A stretch of 64,000 nt of DNA from Streptococcus suis. Lineage in GTDB: Bacteria; Bacillota; Bacilli; Lactobacillales; Streptococcaceae. The stretch covers positions 18,325-82,324 of the forward strand of contig NZ_POQQ01000048.1 of the NCBI RefSeq assembly GCF_002964575.1. Direction: 5' to 3'. This document shows, in pieces, positions 43,956 to 52,612 of this stretch. Within the stretch, counting starts at the first letter, position 1. Each line of letters opens with the position of its first letter. A model generated the notes under the pieces. That model had not been told where the DNA came from. It saw only the letters and a program-made list of their open reading frames with translations, and did no database searches. A program made the translations under genes and the position numbers.

Positions 43956-44846
43956 ATGAAAACCTATCTTGCTATTGATATTGGCGGAACTCAGATTAAA
44001 TATGGTCGTCTGGATGAAGCAGGTCAGATTCTTGAAAGTTACAAGATGGACACGGAAGCCCACAAGGGCGGCCCCCATATCCTAGCGACAGTCAAAAAAC
44101 TTGTGGCAGATTTCCATGCCCAAGCCCCCCTTTCAGGTGTAGCTATTTCATCAGCTGGGATGGTTGACCCTAACAAGGGAGAGATTTTCTATTCAGGGCC
44201 ACAAATTCCAAACTATGCTGGTACCCAGTTTAAGTCTGAAATTGAAACAAGTTTCGGACTTCCTTGTGAGATTGAAAATGATGTAAACTGTGCGGGCCTA
44301 GCAGAAGGTATTTCAGGTGCTGGTCAGGGCAGTCAGATTTCCATTTGCTTGACCATTGGCACGGGCATTGGAGGTTGCTTGCTAGTGGATGGTCAAATCT
44401 TCCATGGCTTTAGTAATTCAGCCTGTGAGGTCGGCTATCTCCACCTTTCAGATGGTGCTTTCCAAGACCTTGCTTCAACGACGGCTCTTGTCCAAGAGGT
44501 GGCTCGCTTACATGATCAGGATCCAGCAGACTGGAACGGCTATAAGATTTTCCAGGAAGCCAAGGCAGGAGATGCTCACTGTATTGCTGCCATTGACCGA
44601 ATGGTCAACTATCTTGGTCAAGGTATTGCCAATATCTGCTATGTAGCCAATCCAGAAGTGGTCATTCTTGGCGGTGGTATTATGGCGCAAAAAGATTATC
44701 TTTATGAGAAAATCCAAGCAGCTCTTAAGGCAAACCTGGTTTCAAGTCTAGCAGACAAGACCAAGCTGGCCTTTGCTGAGCATGAGAATGCTGCTGGTAT
44801 GCTGGGAGCCTTCTATCACTTCCAACAGAAGCAGGGGCTACTATAA
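43956..44846 (+). CDS. nanK: ROK family kinase, N-acetylmannosamine kinase
   Basis: A 296-residue ROK kinase with the phosphate motif LAIDIGGTQIKYG (~5-17), ISSAGMVDP, catalytic Asp in IENDVNCAGL (~107) and ATP motif TIGTGIGGCLL. Position after nanA argues that it phosphorylates ManNAc. The zinc-binding Cys cluster of many ROK proteins is not apparent (sequence around SACEVGYLHL keeps only one Cys), as in the streptococcal subgroup. ATG 43956 has AGGAGG 5 nt upstream; a GTG six bases earlier was rejected. Confidence 0.88.
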   Translation: MKTYLAIDIGGTQIKYGRLDEAGQILESYKMDTEAHKGGPHILATVKKLVADFHAQAPLSGVAISSAGMVDPNKGEIFYSGPQIPNYAGTQFKSEIETSFGLPCEIENDVNCAGLAEGISGAGQGSQISICLTIGTGIGGCLLVDGQIFHGFSNSACEVGYLHLSDGAFQDLASTTALVQEVARLHDQDPADWNGYKIFQEAKAGDAHCIAAIDRMVNYLGQGIANICYVANPEVVILGGGIMAQKDYLYEKIQAALKANLVSSLADKTKLAFAEHENAAGMLGAFYHFQQKQGLL

Positions 44847-44855
44847 TATACGATA

Positions 44856-44917
44856 AGATGGAGAGCTTCCTTCCCTTTCTCTTCTCCTTTAGATTTGGAA
44901 GCTTTCCGTCTTTTTTC
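44856..44917 (+). terminator. Terminator or attenuator after nanK
   Basis: AGATGGAGAGCTTCC / GGAAGCTTTCCGTCT, a long imperfect stem with a 25-base loop and six T. It separates nanK from the esterase. Confidence 0.7.
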
Positions 44918-44935
44918 TAGTTGTAGAGAGGTTGA

Positions 44936-45907
44936 ATGATGATTGATAATATGACCTTGCAGGATATGCTGACCTATCGTGGTCGGCAGGAAGTCCCTGC
45001 AGATTTTGATGCTTTCTGGCAGAATGAAAAAAATCAGTTGACTGGTCTAGCAGACCATGTATTACTTGAAAAAGAATGTGGCTTGCCTCATGTAGCTTGC
45101 TACGAACTGACCTTTACGGGTACAAATGGCTCCAAGGTTTTTGCCAAGTGCCTCTTTCCAAAGAGTGAGCAAGCTGTTCCAGTCCTCTTTTATTTCCATG
45201 GTTACCAAGGTCAAGGACCTGACTGGTCTGAGAACTTGAAATTTTTAGCAGCTGGTTATGGGGTAGTAGTTATGGATGTCCGTGGTCAGGCGGGGCGTTC
45301 TCAGGATTTGGGGCAATTTGATGGTCTCACTGTTAAGGGGCAGGTTATTCGAGGGATGCTTCAAGGACCAGACCACTTGTTTTATAAGGATGTCTATCTG
45401 GATGTCTATCAGCTGATTGAGATTATTGCCAGCTTGGACTTTGTTGACCAGAAGCGCCTGGTGTCTTACGGTGCCTCACAGGGAGGGGCCTTGGCCTTGG
45501 TGGCTGCTGCTCTCAGTCCCCACATCAGTAAAACGGTAGCCATCTATCCTTTCCTATCTGACTTTAAACGGGTCTTGGAACTTGGCAACAACAGTGAAGC
45601 CTACGACGAATTGTTTCGTTATTTCAAATTTTCAGATCCGTTTCATGAAAGGGAAGAGGAGGTTCTTCGAACCCTATCCTATATTGATGTAAAAAATCTG
45701 GCTCACTTGATTTCATGCCCGGTAGCTATGGTGACGGGCTTAGAAGATGGAGTTTGTCCTCCATCAACCCAATTTGCTATCTACAATCGACTGGAAGTTG
45801 AAAAAGAAATGAAAATCTTACCAGAATATGCTCACGATGCCATGCATGTAAAGGTTAATGACTATGTCTATGATTATTTAATCGGGACACGTTTTTTGGC
45901 TAACTAA
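44936..45907 (+). CDS. Acetyl esterase (CE7/cephalosporin-C deacetylase family)
   Basis: A 323-residue alpha/beta hydrolase of carbohydrate esterase family 7. N-terminal DFDAFWQNE, oxyanion RGQAGRSQD, nucleophile Ser in SYGASQGGALAL (~180), Asp in TGLEDGVCPP, and catalytic His in EYAHDAMH (~299). Family members deacetylate xylo- or amino sugars; here, next to the nan genes, it likely removes O-acetyl groups from sialic acids before cleavage, as proposed for the pneumococcal homologue at a related locus. Two adjacent ATGs (44936 and 44939) are both possible starts. Confidence 0.85.
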   Translation: MMIDNMTLQDMLTYRGRQEVPADFDAFWQNEKNQLTGLADHVLLEKECGLPHVACYELTFTGTNGSKVFAKCLFPKSEQAVPVLFYFHGYQGQGPDWSENLKFLAAGYGVVVMDVRGQAGRSQDLGQFDGLTVKGQVIRGMLQGPDHLFYKDVYLDVYQLIEIIASLDFVDQKRLVSYGASQGGALALVAAALSPHISKTVAIYPFLSDFKRVLELGNNSEAYDELFRYFKFSDPFHEREEEVLRTLSYIDVKNLAHLISCPVAMVTGLEDGVCPPSTQFAIYNRLEVEKEMKILPEYAHDAMHVKVNDYVYDYLIGTRFLAN

Positions 45908-45909
45908 TT

Positions 45910-45943
45910 AAAGGCAATACTTGAAATACAGTAGTGCCTTTTC
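45910..45943. terminator. Bidirectional terminator between esterase and RpiR genes
   Basis: AAAGGCA / TGCCTTT with an inner ACT / AGT pair; A and T runs on both sides. Confidence 0.8.
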
Positions 45944-45946
45944 TGC

Positions 45947-46759
45947 TTATTCCTTGATGGTTTGTTTGAAAATACTTTCTTTTCTGTCCTTGTCGATGGA
46001 TAAAAAATAGGCGTAGATAACATCAAGCATGATGAGGAGGGGAATTTGAGGGGAAATGCGGTTGCCATAGTTGAGATGGCGGACAGAGGCGACTGGAATG
46101 ACTTGGTCAAAGGGGGATTGAGAAGGTGTCTTTGTGGTCAGAAGGGCAGTTGTGCTCCCTTTCTGAGCAGCCAAGTGTAAGTGTTCGATGACTTCTTCTG
46201 TCTGACCGGACAAGGAGAGTCCAATGACCAAGCAGGTCTGATCTAGGATATTGGTTGTCCAAATGAGGTTGTTTTTATCTGTAATGGCATCACAAACGAC
46301 ACCCAGTCGCATAAAACGGGATTTGATTTCCATGGCCACTAAGCCAGAACTGCCTATACCATAGAAGTAGACACGTTTGCTACTGTCAATGAGCTTGGCA
46401 ATTTCTTCCAATTTTTCTTCATCCACTAAATTGTTGGTGGCAGTCAAGATTTCTTCGTAGTCGATCAAGACTTTTTTCGTCAGGCTGCGCTGCAATTTCT
46501 CAAAATGCTTATCCAAATACTGCTGGTTATTTTGAAAGGCGAAAACAAATTCCCTGTAGCCAGAAAATCCACATTTTTTAGCAAACCTGGTCAGAGCAGA
46601 TGGGGAAATATGCAGGGTTTGGGTGGTGTTTTCAAGGCTGAGATCAGCACTGGCAGGGTCCAATTGGGTAAAGTAGCTGGCTATTTGCTTTTCAAGCCTT
46701 GTCATTTGGTCCAAATGAGCTTCGATAATTGCTGTAATATGTTTCGGTGTTTGTAACAT
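45947..46759 (-). CDS. MurR/RpiR family transcriptional regulator
   Basis: A 270-residue regulator. An N-terminal HTH_6 domain (recognition helix in LHISPSALTRFAKKCGFSG, ~49-67) is followed by a SIS phosphosugar-binding domain (~110-250; YFYGIGSSGLVAMEIKSRF, GLSLSGQTEEVIEHL). It converges with the nan operon and is the natural candidate for its regulator (NanR-like), probably sensing ManNAc-6-P or a related sugar phosphate. Whether it represses or activates is not evident. Confidence 0.9.
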   Translation of the reverse strand: MLQTPKHITAIIEAHLDQMTRLEKQIASYFTQLDPASADLSLENTTQTLHISPSALTRFAKKCGFSGYREFVFAFQNNQQYLDKHFEKLQRSLTKKVLIDYEEILTATNNLVDEEKLEEIAKLIDSSKRVYFYGIGSSGLVAMEIKSRFMRLGVVCDAITDKNNLIWTTNILDQTCLVIGLSLSGQTEEVIEHLHLAAQKGSTTALLTTKTPSQSPFDQVIPVASVRHLNYGNRISPQIPLLIMLDVIYAYFLSIDKDRKESIFKQTIKE

Positions 46760-46824
46760 TTTCCATTCCTTTGATAGCTTCTGAGGATATTATACCACTA
46801 AAAACTCCTCATTGATAGGTTTTG

Positions 46825-46833
46825 TGTTATAAT
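46825..46833 (+). promoter_or_regulatory. Extended -10 promoter of ybeY operon
   Basis: TGTTATAAT, 26 nt before the ybeY start. Confidence 0.6.
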
Positions 46834-46858
46834 GGAACTGTAAAGGGAACGTAGTGTT

Positions 46859-47356
46859 ATGTATATTGAAATGATTGATGAAACGGGGCAGGTTTCTGCT
46901 CAGATGCAGGAGCAGATTACGGATTTGCTCCAGTTTGCTGCCGAAAAAATTGGCAAGCAGAATAAGGAAATGGCTGTGACCTTTGTGGACAATAAGCGTG
47001 TCCATGAAGTGAACTTGGAGTACCGTGGGATTGACCGTCCTACAGATGTCGTTAGCCTAGAGTATAAGCCAGAAAACGAGATTTTCTTCGATGAGGAAGA
47101 CTTGCAGGACAATCCTGAATTGGCTGAAATGATGGAAGATTTTGATGCCTATATTGGTGAGTTGTATATTTCTATCGAAAAGGCGCGTGAGCAAGCTGAA
47201 GATTACGGACACAGCTACGAGCGCGAAATGGGCTTTTTAGCTGTACACGGTTTTCTGCATATCAATGGCTATGATCATTATAGACCAGAAGATGAGGCAG
47301 AAATGTTTGGTTTACAAGAAGAAATTTTGACAGCTTATGGACTTACAAGAGAATAA
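46859..47356 (+). CDS. ybeY: Endoribonuclease YbeY
   Basis: A 165-residue zinc-dependent RNase of the UPF0054 family for 16S rRNA 3'-end processing and ribosome quality control. The three zinc histidines are in [11 protein letters not shown] (~130-140), and the conserved [24 protein letters not shown] (broken here as two parts [14 protein letters not shown] and S) stretch is at ~41-63. First gene of the conserved ybeY-dgkA-era order. Confidence 0.96.
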   Translation: MYIEMIDETGQVSAQMQEQITDLLQFAAEKIGKQNKEMAVTFVDNKRVHEVNLEYRGIDRPTDVVSLEYKPENEIFFDEEDLQDNPELAEMMEDFDAYIGELYISIEKAREQAEDYGHSYEREMGFLAVHGFLHINGYDHYRPEDEAEMFGLQEEILTAYGLTRE

Positions 47357-47738
47357 TTCAAAAAATCGGTGGAAAAATAGGGAATTGATGGCCAGCTTGG
47401 ACTTTGCTATGTCGGGGCTTTTGACGGCTTTCAAGGAAGAACGCAATATGAAGAAGCACCTTGCTTCTGCTATTCTTGTTGTACTCGCAGGACTGATTTT
47501 CCAAGTATCTGTGACGGAATGGCTCTTCCTCTTGCTCAGTATCAGCCTGGTTATTGCTTTTGAAATTATGAACTCAGCTATCGAGAGTGTAGTGGATTTG
47601 GCGTCAGACTATCATTTCCATCTATTAGCCAAGAATGCAAAAGATATGGCAGCAGGGGCAGTCTTGTTCGTTTCAGGTTTTGCCCTGTTGACAGGACTGA
47701 TTATCTTTGTGCCGAAAATTTGGGACTTTATTTTTTAG
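47337..47738 (+). CDS. dgkA: Diacylglycerol/undecaprenol kinase DgkA
   Basis: A 133-residue membrane kinase with three helices. The signature [10 protein letters not shown] appears here as [18 protein letters not shown] (~75-92), with the [11 protein letters not shown] motif before helix 1. Gram-positive members phosphorylate undecaprenol to feed the C55-P pool. It overlaps ybeY by 20 nt; translation may begin at ATG 47337 or an internal start closer to [10 protein letters not shown]. Confidence 0.93.
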   Translation: MDLQENNSKNRWKNRELMASLDFAMSGLLTAFKEERNMKKHLASAILVVLAGLIFQVSVTEWLFLLLSISLVIAFEIMNSAIESVVDLASDYHFHLLAKNAKDMAAGAVLFVSGFALLTGLIIFVPKIWDFIF

Positions 47739-47754
47739 AAGTTAAGGAGAATAC

Positions 47755-48654
47755 ATGACATTTAAGTCAGGTTTTGTGGCGATTTTAGGTCGTCCAAACG
47801 TTGGGAAATCAACCTTTCTCAACTATGTAATGGGGCAAAAAATTGCCATCATGAGCGATAAGGCTCAAACCACCCGTAATAAGATTATGGGGATTTATAC
47901 AACAGAAGAAGAGCAGATTGTCTTCATTGACACACCAGGAATTCACAAGCCCAAGACAGCTTTGGGTGACTTTATGGTGGAGTCTGCTTACAGCACTCTT
48001 CGTGAAGTGGATACGGTGCTCTTTATGGTGCCAGCCGATGAAAAACGAGGCAAGGGTGATGACATGATTATGGAGCGGCTCAAACAGGCCAAGGTTCCAG
48101 TTATTCTCGTTGTTAACAAGATTGACAAGGTTCATCCAGACCAGTTGCTTGAGCAGATTGATGACTTCCGTCATCAGATGGACTTCAAGGAAATTGTACC
48201 CATTTCTGCTACCCAAGGGAACAATGTCAACCGCCTTATGGAAATTCTCAAGGAAAACTTGGATGAAGGCTTCCAGTATTTCCCTGCGGACCAAATCACT
48301 GACCACCCAGAACGCTTCTTGGTGTCTGAGATGATTCGGGAGAAGGTTCTACACCTGACCCGTGAAGAAATTCCGCACTCTGTGGCCGTTGTCATCGAGT
48401 CCATGAAACGTGATGAATTTACCGACAAGGTCCATATCCGAGCGACGATTATGGTGGAGCGGGATAGCCAGAAAGGTATCATCATCGGCAAGCAAGGAGC
48501 CATGCTCAAGAAAATCGGTTCCATGGCCCGTCGTGATATTGAATTGATGTTGGGCGACAAAGTCTTTCTCGAAACCTGGGTCAAGGTCAAGAAAAACTGG
48601 CGCGACAAAAAACTCGACCTCGCCGATTTTGGCTATAATGAGAAAGAGTATTAG
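47755..48654 (+). CDS. era: GTPase Era
   Basis: A 299-residue ribosome assembly GTPase. G1 GRPNVGKST (~11-19), G3 DTPG, G4 NKID, and a C-terminal KH domain with the GxxG loop [13 protein letters not shown] bind the 3' end of 16S rRNA. AAGTTAAGGAG precedes the ATG. Its last codons overlap the first palindrome of a mosaic repeat region, so the final residues NEKEY derive from that junction. Confidence 0.97.
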   Translation: MTFKSGFVAILGRPNVGKSTFLNYVMGQKIAIMSDKAQTTRNKIMGIYTTEEEQIVFIDTPGIHKPKTALGDFMVESAYSTLREVDTVLFMVPADEKRGKGDDMIMERLKQAKVPVILVVNKIDKVHPDQLLEQIDDFRHQMDFKEIVPISATQGNNVNRLMEILKENLDEGFQYFPADQITDHPERFLVSEMIREKVLHLTREEIPHSVAVVIESMKRDEFTDKVHIRATIMVERDSQKGIIIGKQGAMLKKIGSMARRDIELMLGDKVFLETWVKVKKNWRDKKLDLADFGYNEKEY

Positions 48655-48895
48655 AGCCTGGGGATAGGCTCTAATAGCCCGCCGACCTAAAAACAAGAAA
48701 GAGGCGGTACAGTGTCCAGTGGACGTTTTTAACCCGAGCCAAGAAATTGAAAAGCGAGGTAGTCCGGGGGAGTGAAACAGTCTGGGAATAGACTGTTTCA
48801 GCTGGTCACCTAGAAATGAGAAAGTGACCATTTGAAAAACCGAGCCTAGAAATTGGAGAGCGAGGAAGTTCGGGGACTTTCTTCAACAGAATAGA
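48633..48895. repeat. Mosaic array of palindromes and 16-bp cores after era
   Basis: Four copies of a core near CCTAGAAATNAGAAAG (48686-48701, 48739-48754, 48809-48824, 48845-48860) and a fifth partial one inside the era end (48633-48646) alternate with perfect palindromes: TATTAGAGCCT/AGGCTCTAATA (48649-48676, across the era stop), GAAACAGTCT/AGACTGTTTC (48774-48799) and GGTCAC/GTGACC (48804-48829). Two more cores lie inside the family A element at 37559 and 37595. Confidence 0.7.
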
Positions 48896-48916
48896 ATGAA
48901 TTAATTTCAAGCGTGA

Positions 48917-48938
48917 AGCACCACTTTTGTGGTGTTTT
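48917..48938 (+). terminator. Terminator after era region
   Basis: CACCAC / GTGGTG around a TTTT loop, with TTTT after. Confidence 0.65.
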
Positions 48939-48959
48939 CCGTAGTTACGGTGAGATATT

Positions 48960-49397
48960 ATGACGATTAGAGCAGTTAATGAACAGACTCTTTCTATCTG
49001 GGCTTCTTTTGCAAGTCAGGTTTGGCAGACAAAAGAGCAAGTTTTGATAGAAGAATTTTCAAATAATGAGTTTCCTTTTGAATTTTTGTATTACTCTCAA
49101 AGTGAGGAGCCGATAGCGTGGATTAGTTTGTCGCTTCGCCACGACTATGTAGAAGGATGCCAGGCGAGTCCAGTTGCCTATTTAGAAGGGATTTTTATTA
49201 GCCCGAATTACCGTAGTCAAGGGATTGCGAAAGAACTGTTGAATTTTGCTGAGCATTGGGCTAAAAGTCAAGGGATATGCCAACTAGGATCTGATGCGGA
49301 ACTGGATAATCTACTGAGCCAGAATTTTCATATCAAACATGGCTTCCGAGAAGTTAGCCGAAACGTTCACTATGTTCGAGATTTGAATAGTGAATAA
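48960..49397 (+). CDS. GNAT family N-acetyltransferase
   Basis: A 145-residue acyl-CoA transferase. The acetyl-CoA loop is in YRSQGIAKELLNFAEHWAKSQG (~88-108, R/QxxGxA), preceded by VAYLEGIFISPNYR, a strand-turn typical of GNAT fold proteins. The N-terminal IRAVNEQTLSIWASFASQVW and C-terminal SQNFHIKHGFREVSRNVHYVRD resemble aminoglycoside 6'-acetyltransferase-like members, but the specificity is unknown. It interrupts the era-mutM order and is flanked by noncoding repeats, so it may be acquired. Confidence 0.82.
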   Translation: MTIRAVNEQTLSIWASFASQVWQTKEQVLIEEFSNNEFPFEFLYYSQSEEPIAWISLSLRHDYVEGCQASPVAYLEGIFISPNYRSQGIAKELLNFAEHWAKSQGICQLGSDAELDNLLSQNFHIKHGFREVSRNVHYVRDLNSE

Positions 49398-49423
49398 AAG
49401 TATGTTTATCAAAAATTTAGTTA

Positions 49424-49533
49424 AGAAAGGAAAGCCGATTAGGCGTTGTCTTGAATTCGCCTAGGCCTCTTTGAAAATCACAACTGTGACCTAGGTTCCG
49501 AAGCACCATCGGTCAGGTTCCTATTTTTCTTTT
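49424..49533 (+). ncRNA. Structured RNA-like element, copy 1
   Basis: Starts AGAAAGGAAAGCCGATTAGG and ends CGGTCAGGTTCC plus TATTTTTCTTTT, a T-rich tail. Hairpins: TAGGCG (49440-49445) / CGCCTA (49458-49463) and TGACC / GGTCA near the 3' end. A similar copy lies 241 bp downstream. Function unknown: small RNA or mRNA leader. Confidence 0.5.
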
Positions 49534-49547
49534 ATTTTGTAATTTTA

Positions 49548-49644
49548 TTAGAAAGGACGAGTGTTTGCGTACTTGAAGCCGAGCTAAAAGCTCGGAAAAT
49601 AGATAGAGCTTCTTGTGTGCAAGTCACACAGCGTCGCTCTCCTT
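49548..49644 (+). ncRNA. Possible third structured element
   Basis: Shares the TTAGAAAGGA opening with the flanking pair, then CCGAGC-taaaa-GCTCGG hairpin and GTGTG / CACAC hairpin, ending CTCTCCTTTTGTC. Less convincing. Confidence 0.3.
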
Positions 49645-49664
49645 TTGTCTTGTTATCATTATTT

Positions 49665-49775
49665 AGAAAGGAAAGCCGATTAGGTGATGGAATTGAACAC
49701 GCCTACGACCCTTTGAAAAAAGACAACCGTGACCTAGGTGTCGACGCACCGTCGGTCAGGTTTCTATTTTTCTTT
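49665..49775 (+). ncRNA. Structured RNA-like element, copy 2
   Basis: Same plan as copy 1: opening AGAAAGGAAAGCCGATTAGG, TAGGTG (49681-49686) / CGCCTA (49700-49705), then GTGACCTAGGTGTCGACG and CGGTCAGGTTTC plus TATTTTTC. The C to T change in the first helix keeps pairing as GU, which favours a selected RNA structure. A TGTTATCAT (49651-49659) could be its promoter. Confidence 0.5.
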
Positions 49776-49803
49776 GCGTCGCTTAACGGCTTAGTATCTT
49801 AGT

Positions 49804-50631
49804 ATGCCCGAATTACCTGAGGTTGAGACGGTTCGTCGTGGTTTGAATCGGTTGGTCAAGGGAAAGGTCATCAAGAAGGTAGAGGTGACCTACGCTCCTA
49901 TGATTAAGACTGGTGTGGATGCCTTCTGTCAGGACTTGATTGGTCAGGAGATTTTAGATGTGAGACGTCGCGGCAAGTATCTCTTGATTTACCTGACGGA
50001 TCATGTCCTCATTTCCCACTTGCGGATGGAAGGTAAATACAATTTCTTTCCTGATCAGGTGCCTGCCAACAAGCATTTTCATGCCTTTTTTACTTTTTCA
50101 GATGGCTCGACCTTGGTTTATCAGGATGTCCGTAAGTTTGGGACCATGGAACTGCTGGGCAAGGCAGCTGTGGAAGTCTATTTTATCAGTCGCAAAATTG
50201 GTCCTGAGCCGACGGAGGAAGATTTTGTCCTAGAAGAATTTGCACTCAAGTTAGCTAAGTCGAGAAAGCCCATTAAGTCGCATCTTTTGGACCAGTCTTT
50301 AGTGGCTGGTTTGGGAAATATTTATGTCGATGAGGTCTTATTCAAGGCCCAAGTTCATCCTGCTCAAGCAAGTAATCAGCTATCGGCAGAGCAGGTGGCG
50401 GACCTCCGTCAAGCCACCATTGAAGTCCTGCAACTGGGAATTGAAAAAGGTGGTTCAACCATTCGAACCTATAAAAATGCCTTGGGCATGGATGGAACCA
50501 TGCAGGATTATTTACAAGTTTACGGAAAGACAGGGCAGGCCTGTCCCCGTTGCCAGACAGAGATTGTCAAAATCCAGTTGGGCGGACGGGGAACACATTT
50601 CTGTCCCAAGTGTCAGGTGAAAAATGGCTAA
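49804..50631 (+). CDS. mutM: Formamidopyrimidine-DNA glycosylase
   Basis: A 275-residue base-excision repair enzyme that removes 8-oxoguanine and Fapy lesions. The catalytic N terminus [13 protein letters not shown] (Pro2/Glu3), the H2TH region [14 protein letters not shown], and the C-terminal zinc finger [10 protein letters not shown]...CPKC (~247-270) are intact. No Shine-Dalgarno precedes the ATG; an unlikely 61-codon frame ends one base before it. Overlaps coaE by 8 nt. Confidence 0.96.
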   Translation: MPELPEVETVRRGLNRLVKGKVIKKVEVTYAPMIKTGVDAFCQDLIGQEILDVRRRGKYLLIYLTDHVLISHLRMEGKYNFFPDQVPANKHFHAFFTFSDGSTLVYQDVRKFGTMELLGKAAVEVYFISRKIGPEPTEEDFVLEEFALKLAKSRKPIKSHLLDQSLVAGLGNIYVDEVLFKAQVHPAQASNQLSAEQVADLRQATIEVLQLGIEKGGSTIRTYKNALGMDGTMQDYLQVYGKTGQACPRCQTEIVKIQLGGRGTHFCPKCQVKNG

Positions 50632-51211
50632 AGTTATCGGTCTAACAGGTGGCATTGCCTCTGGAAAATCAACCGTTACAGCTTTTCTGAGAGAACAAGG
50701 TTATCCAGTCATCGATGCGGATGCGGTCGTGCATGAATTGCAGGCCAAGGGGGGAAAACTCTATCAGGTCTTACTTGCTGAGTTTGGGGAAGCTATCTTG
50801 TCAGCTGATGGCAGTCTAGATAGGGCTAAGCTAGGTCAGGCTGTTTTTGCGGATAGCAAACTGCGGGCTCGTCTGTCTGAACTGCAGGACCAGATTATCA
50901 GGCAGGAGCTGTTGACCAGAAGGGATGCCCTCAAGCAGACCGTTCCAGTGGTTTTCATGGATATCCCCCTGCTCTACGAGGCGGATTATAGCGGAGAGGT
51001 GGATGAAGTCTGGCTGGTCTATGTCGATAGAGCGCAGCAGTTGGAACGGCTGATGAAGCGCAACGGTTATTCAGCTCAAGATGCGGAAAATCGTCTGGCA
51101 GCTCAGCTTTCTTTAGAGGAAAAACGGGGCAAAGCCCAAGTGGTGATTGATAATAGGGGAGCAGTGGAGTCGACCTTGATGCAGGTTGCTCGGCTTTTGG
51201 AGGAGTTATAG
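50624..51211 (+). CDS. coaE: Dephospho-CoA kinase
   Basis: A 195-residue P-loop kinase that makes the last step of CoA biosynthesis. P-loop [12 protein letters not shown] (~6-17), [10 protein letters not shown], substrate-binding [10 protein letters not shown] and [15 protein letters not shown] lid are clear. Overlaps mutM; followed 1 nt later by the MFS gene. Confidence 0.96.
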   Translation: MAKVIGLTGGIASGKSTVTAFLREQGYPVIDADAVVHELQAKGGKLYQVLLAEFGEAILSADGSLDRAKLGQAVFADSKLRARLSELQDQIIRQELLTRRDALKQTVPVVFMDIPLLYEADYSGEVDEVWLVYVDRAQQLERLMKRNGYSAQDAENRLAAQLSLEEKRGKAQVVIDNRGAVESTLMQVARLLEEL

Positions 51212-51212
51212 G

Positions 51213-52421
51213 ATGGAAGAAGGTAGTAGTTACTGGCAGCGAAATATGAAAGTGGCCTGGCTAGGGAATTTTTTAGCTGGAGCTAGTTTTACCTTGGTCA
51301 TGCCCTTTATCTCGGTCTTCGTGGAGGAGTTGGGAGTGGCTGCTGGTCAGGTAGAATACTATGCGGGGCTGGCGGTTTCGGCCAATGCCTTTGCGGCGGC
51401 AGTAATGGCTCCTATCTGGGGTAGTCTGGCAGATCGTTACGGTCGCAAGCCCATGATGGTACGGGCGGCCTTTGCCATGATTTTTACCATGGGAGGTATG
51501 GCCTTTGTGCCCAATGTTTTTTGGCTGATTGTCCTGCGGGTCTTGAATGGTATTTTTACTGGCTATATTCCCAATGCGACAGCCTTGATTGCTAGCCAGG
51601 TGCCAAAGGACAAAACAGGTTATGCACTGGGAACCCTGTCAACGGGTGCGGTTGCTGGAAACTTGATTGGACCAACGCTGGGCGGTATTCTAGCGGAGAT
51701 GTTTGGTGTCCACAATGTCTTCTTGCTGGTTGGTTTGCTTTATGCCTTGGTTGTCGTGCTAACCGTTTTTTACATTCGGGAGGATTTTGTTCCTGTTAAG
51801 AAGGAGGATGCCTTGTCTATCCGACAAGTTTTTGAGCAGGTCAAAGATAGGCAGATGTTGGTAGGGCTTTTTGTAACTTCTATGATTATCATCGCGGCTG
51901 CTCAGGCGGTGGTGCCGATTTTGACCCTCTATGTTCGGCATTTGGGTCAGATGGACAACCTGCTCTTTGTGGCTGGCTTTATCATCTCCCTACCTGGAAT
52001 GGCCTCTTTAGTGACTTCAGGATATTTAGGAAAGTTGGGTGATAAGATTGGTAACCACAGGCTTCTCTTGATGGCTTTGACCTATAGCCTGCTGATCAAC
52101 GTTCTCTGTGTCTTTGCCCAAAATCCATTTCAGCTTGGACTTTTACGTTTCCTATATGGCTTTGGAACAGGAGCCCTCTTGCCGTCAGTCAATTCGCTCT
52201 TGACCAAGCTGACGCCCAAGGAAGGGATTTCCAGGATTTTTTCTTATAACCAGATTTTTAACAATCTAGGTTCTGTTGTGGGGCCAATGATGGGGTCAGC
52301 GGTGGCTGCTCAACTGGGCTATGACTGGGTATTTTACTTATCTAGTGGTCTGGTCTTGTTCAATTTACTTTGGTCCTTGACCAATTTTAGAAATTACTTG
52401 AAAGTAAGGGATGTTTCGTGA
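51213..52421 (+). CDS. MFS multidrug efflux transporter (PmrA-like)
   Basis: A 402-residue twelve-helix major-facilitator antiporter. Motif [17 protein letters not shown] is at ~70-85, and the motif C-like [14 protein letters not shown] (~142-155) is typical of drug exporters. In pneumococcus the gene in the same position between coaE and rpmG is pmrA, whose product extrudes quinolones and dyes; orthology is inferred from synteny. The ATG at 51213 is one base after the coaE stop. Confidence 0.9.
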   Translation: MEEGSSYWQRNMKVAWLGNFLAGASFTLVMPFISVFVEELGVAAGQVEYYAGLAVSANAFAAAVMAPIWGSLADRYGRKPMMVRAAFAMIFTMGGMAFVPNVFWLIVLRVLNGIFTGYIPNATALIASQVPKDKTGYALGTLSTGAVAGNLIGPTLGGILAEMFGVHNVFLLVGLLYALVVVLTVFYIREDFVPVKKEDALSIRQVFEQVKDRQMLVGLFVTSMIIIAAAQAVVPILTLYVRHLGQMDNLLFVAGFIISLPGMASLVTSGYLGKLGDKIGNHRLLLMALTYSLLINVLCVFAQNPFQLGLLRFLYGFGTGALLPSVNSLLTKLTPKEGISRIFSYNQIFNNLGSVVGPMMGSAVAAQLGYDWVFYLSSGLVLFNLLWSLTNFRNYLKVRDVS

Positions 52422-52567
52422 GAGTTAAAATCAATTTGCAGTGTTCAGAATGCGGGAGTAAAAACTATCTGACTAGTAAGAATGCCAAGACCCATCCAGA
52501 TAAGATCGAGGTTTTGAAATACTGTCCAAAAGAGAGAAAAGTAACCCTTCACCTTGAAACCAAATAG
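52418..52567 (+). CDS. rpmG: 50S ribosomal protein L33
   Basis: A 49-residue protein, GTG start overlapping the MFS stop (GTGA). Sequence begins [21 protein letters not shown] and ends [11 protein letters not shown]. One CxxC pair (CSEC) remains, while the second pair is reduced to a single Cys (YCPKE), so zinc binding is doubtful; paralogues elsewhere in the genome are likely. Too short for usual gene callers but matches the family throughout. Confidence 0.94.
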   Translation: MRVKINLQCSECGSKNYLTSKNAKTHPDKIEVLKYCPKERKVTLHLETK

Positions 52568-52573
52568 GTATTG

Positions 52574-52582
52574 TGGTATAAT
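52574..52582 (+). promoter_or_regulatory. Extended -10 promoter of secG
   Basis: TGGTATAAT, 30 nt before the secG ATG. Confidence 0.55.
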
Positions 52583-52612
52583 ATGCTAAGTTATTGTAGA
52601 AAGTGAAATCAT

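Noticed and set aside
49617..49802. A 61-codon plus-strand frame ending just before mutM
   Set aside because: Starts at GTG without a ribosome site, runs through a noncoding repeat element and has no recognisable protein features; kept only as a remark.
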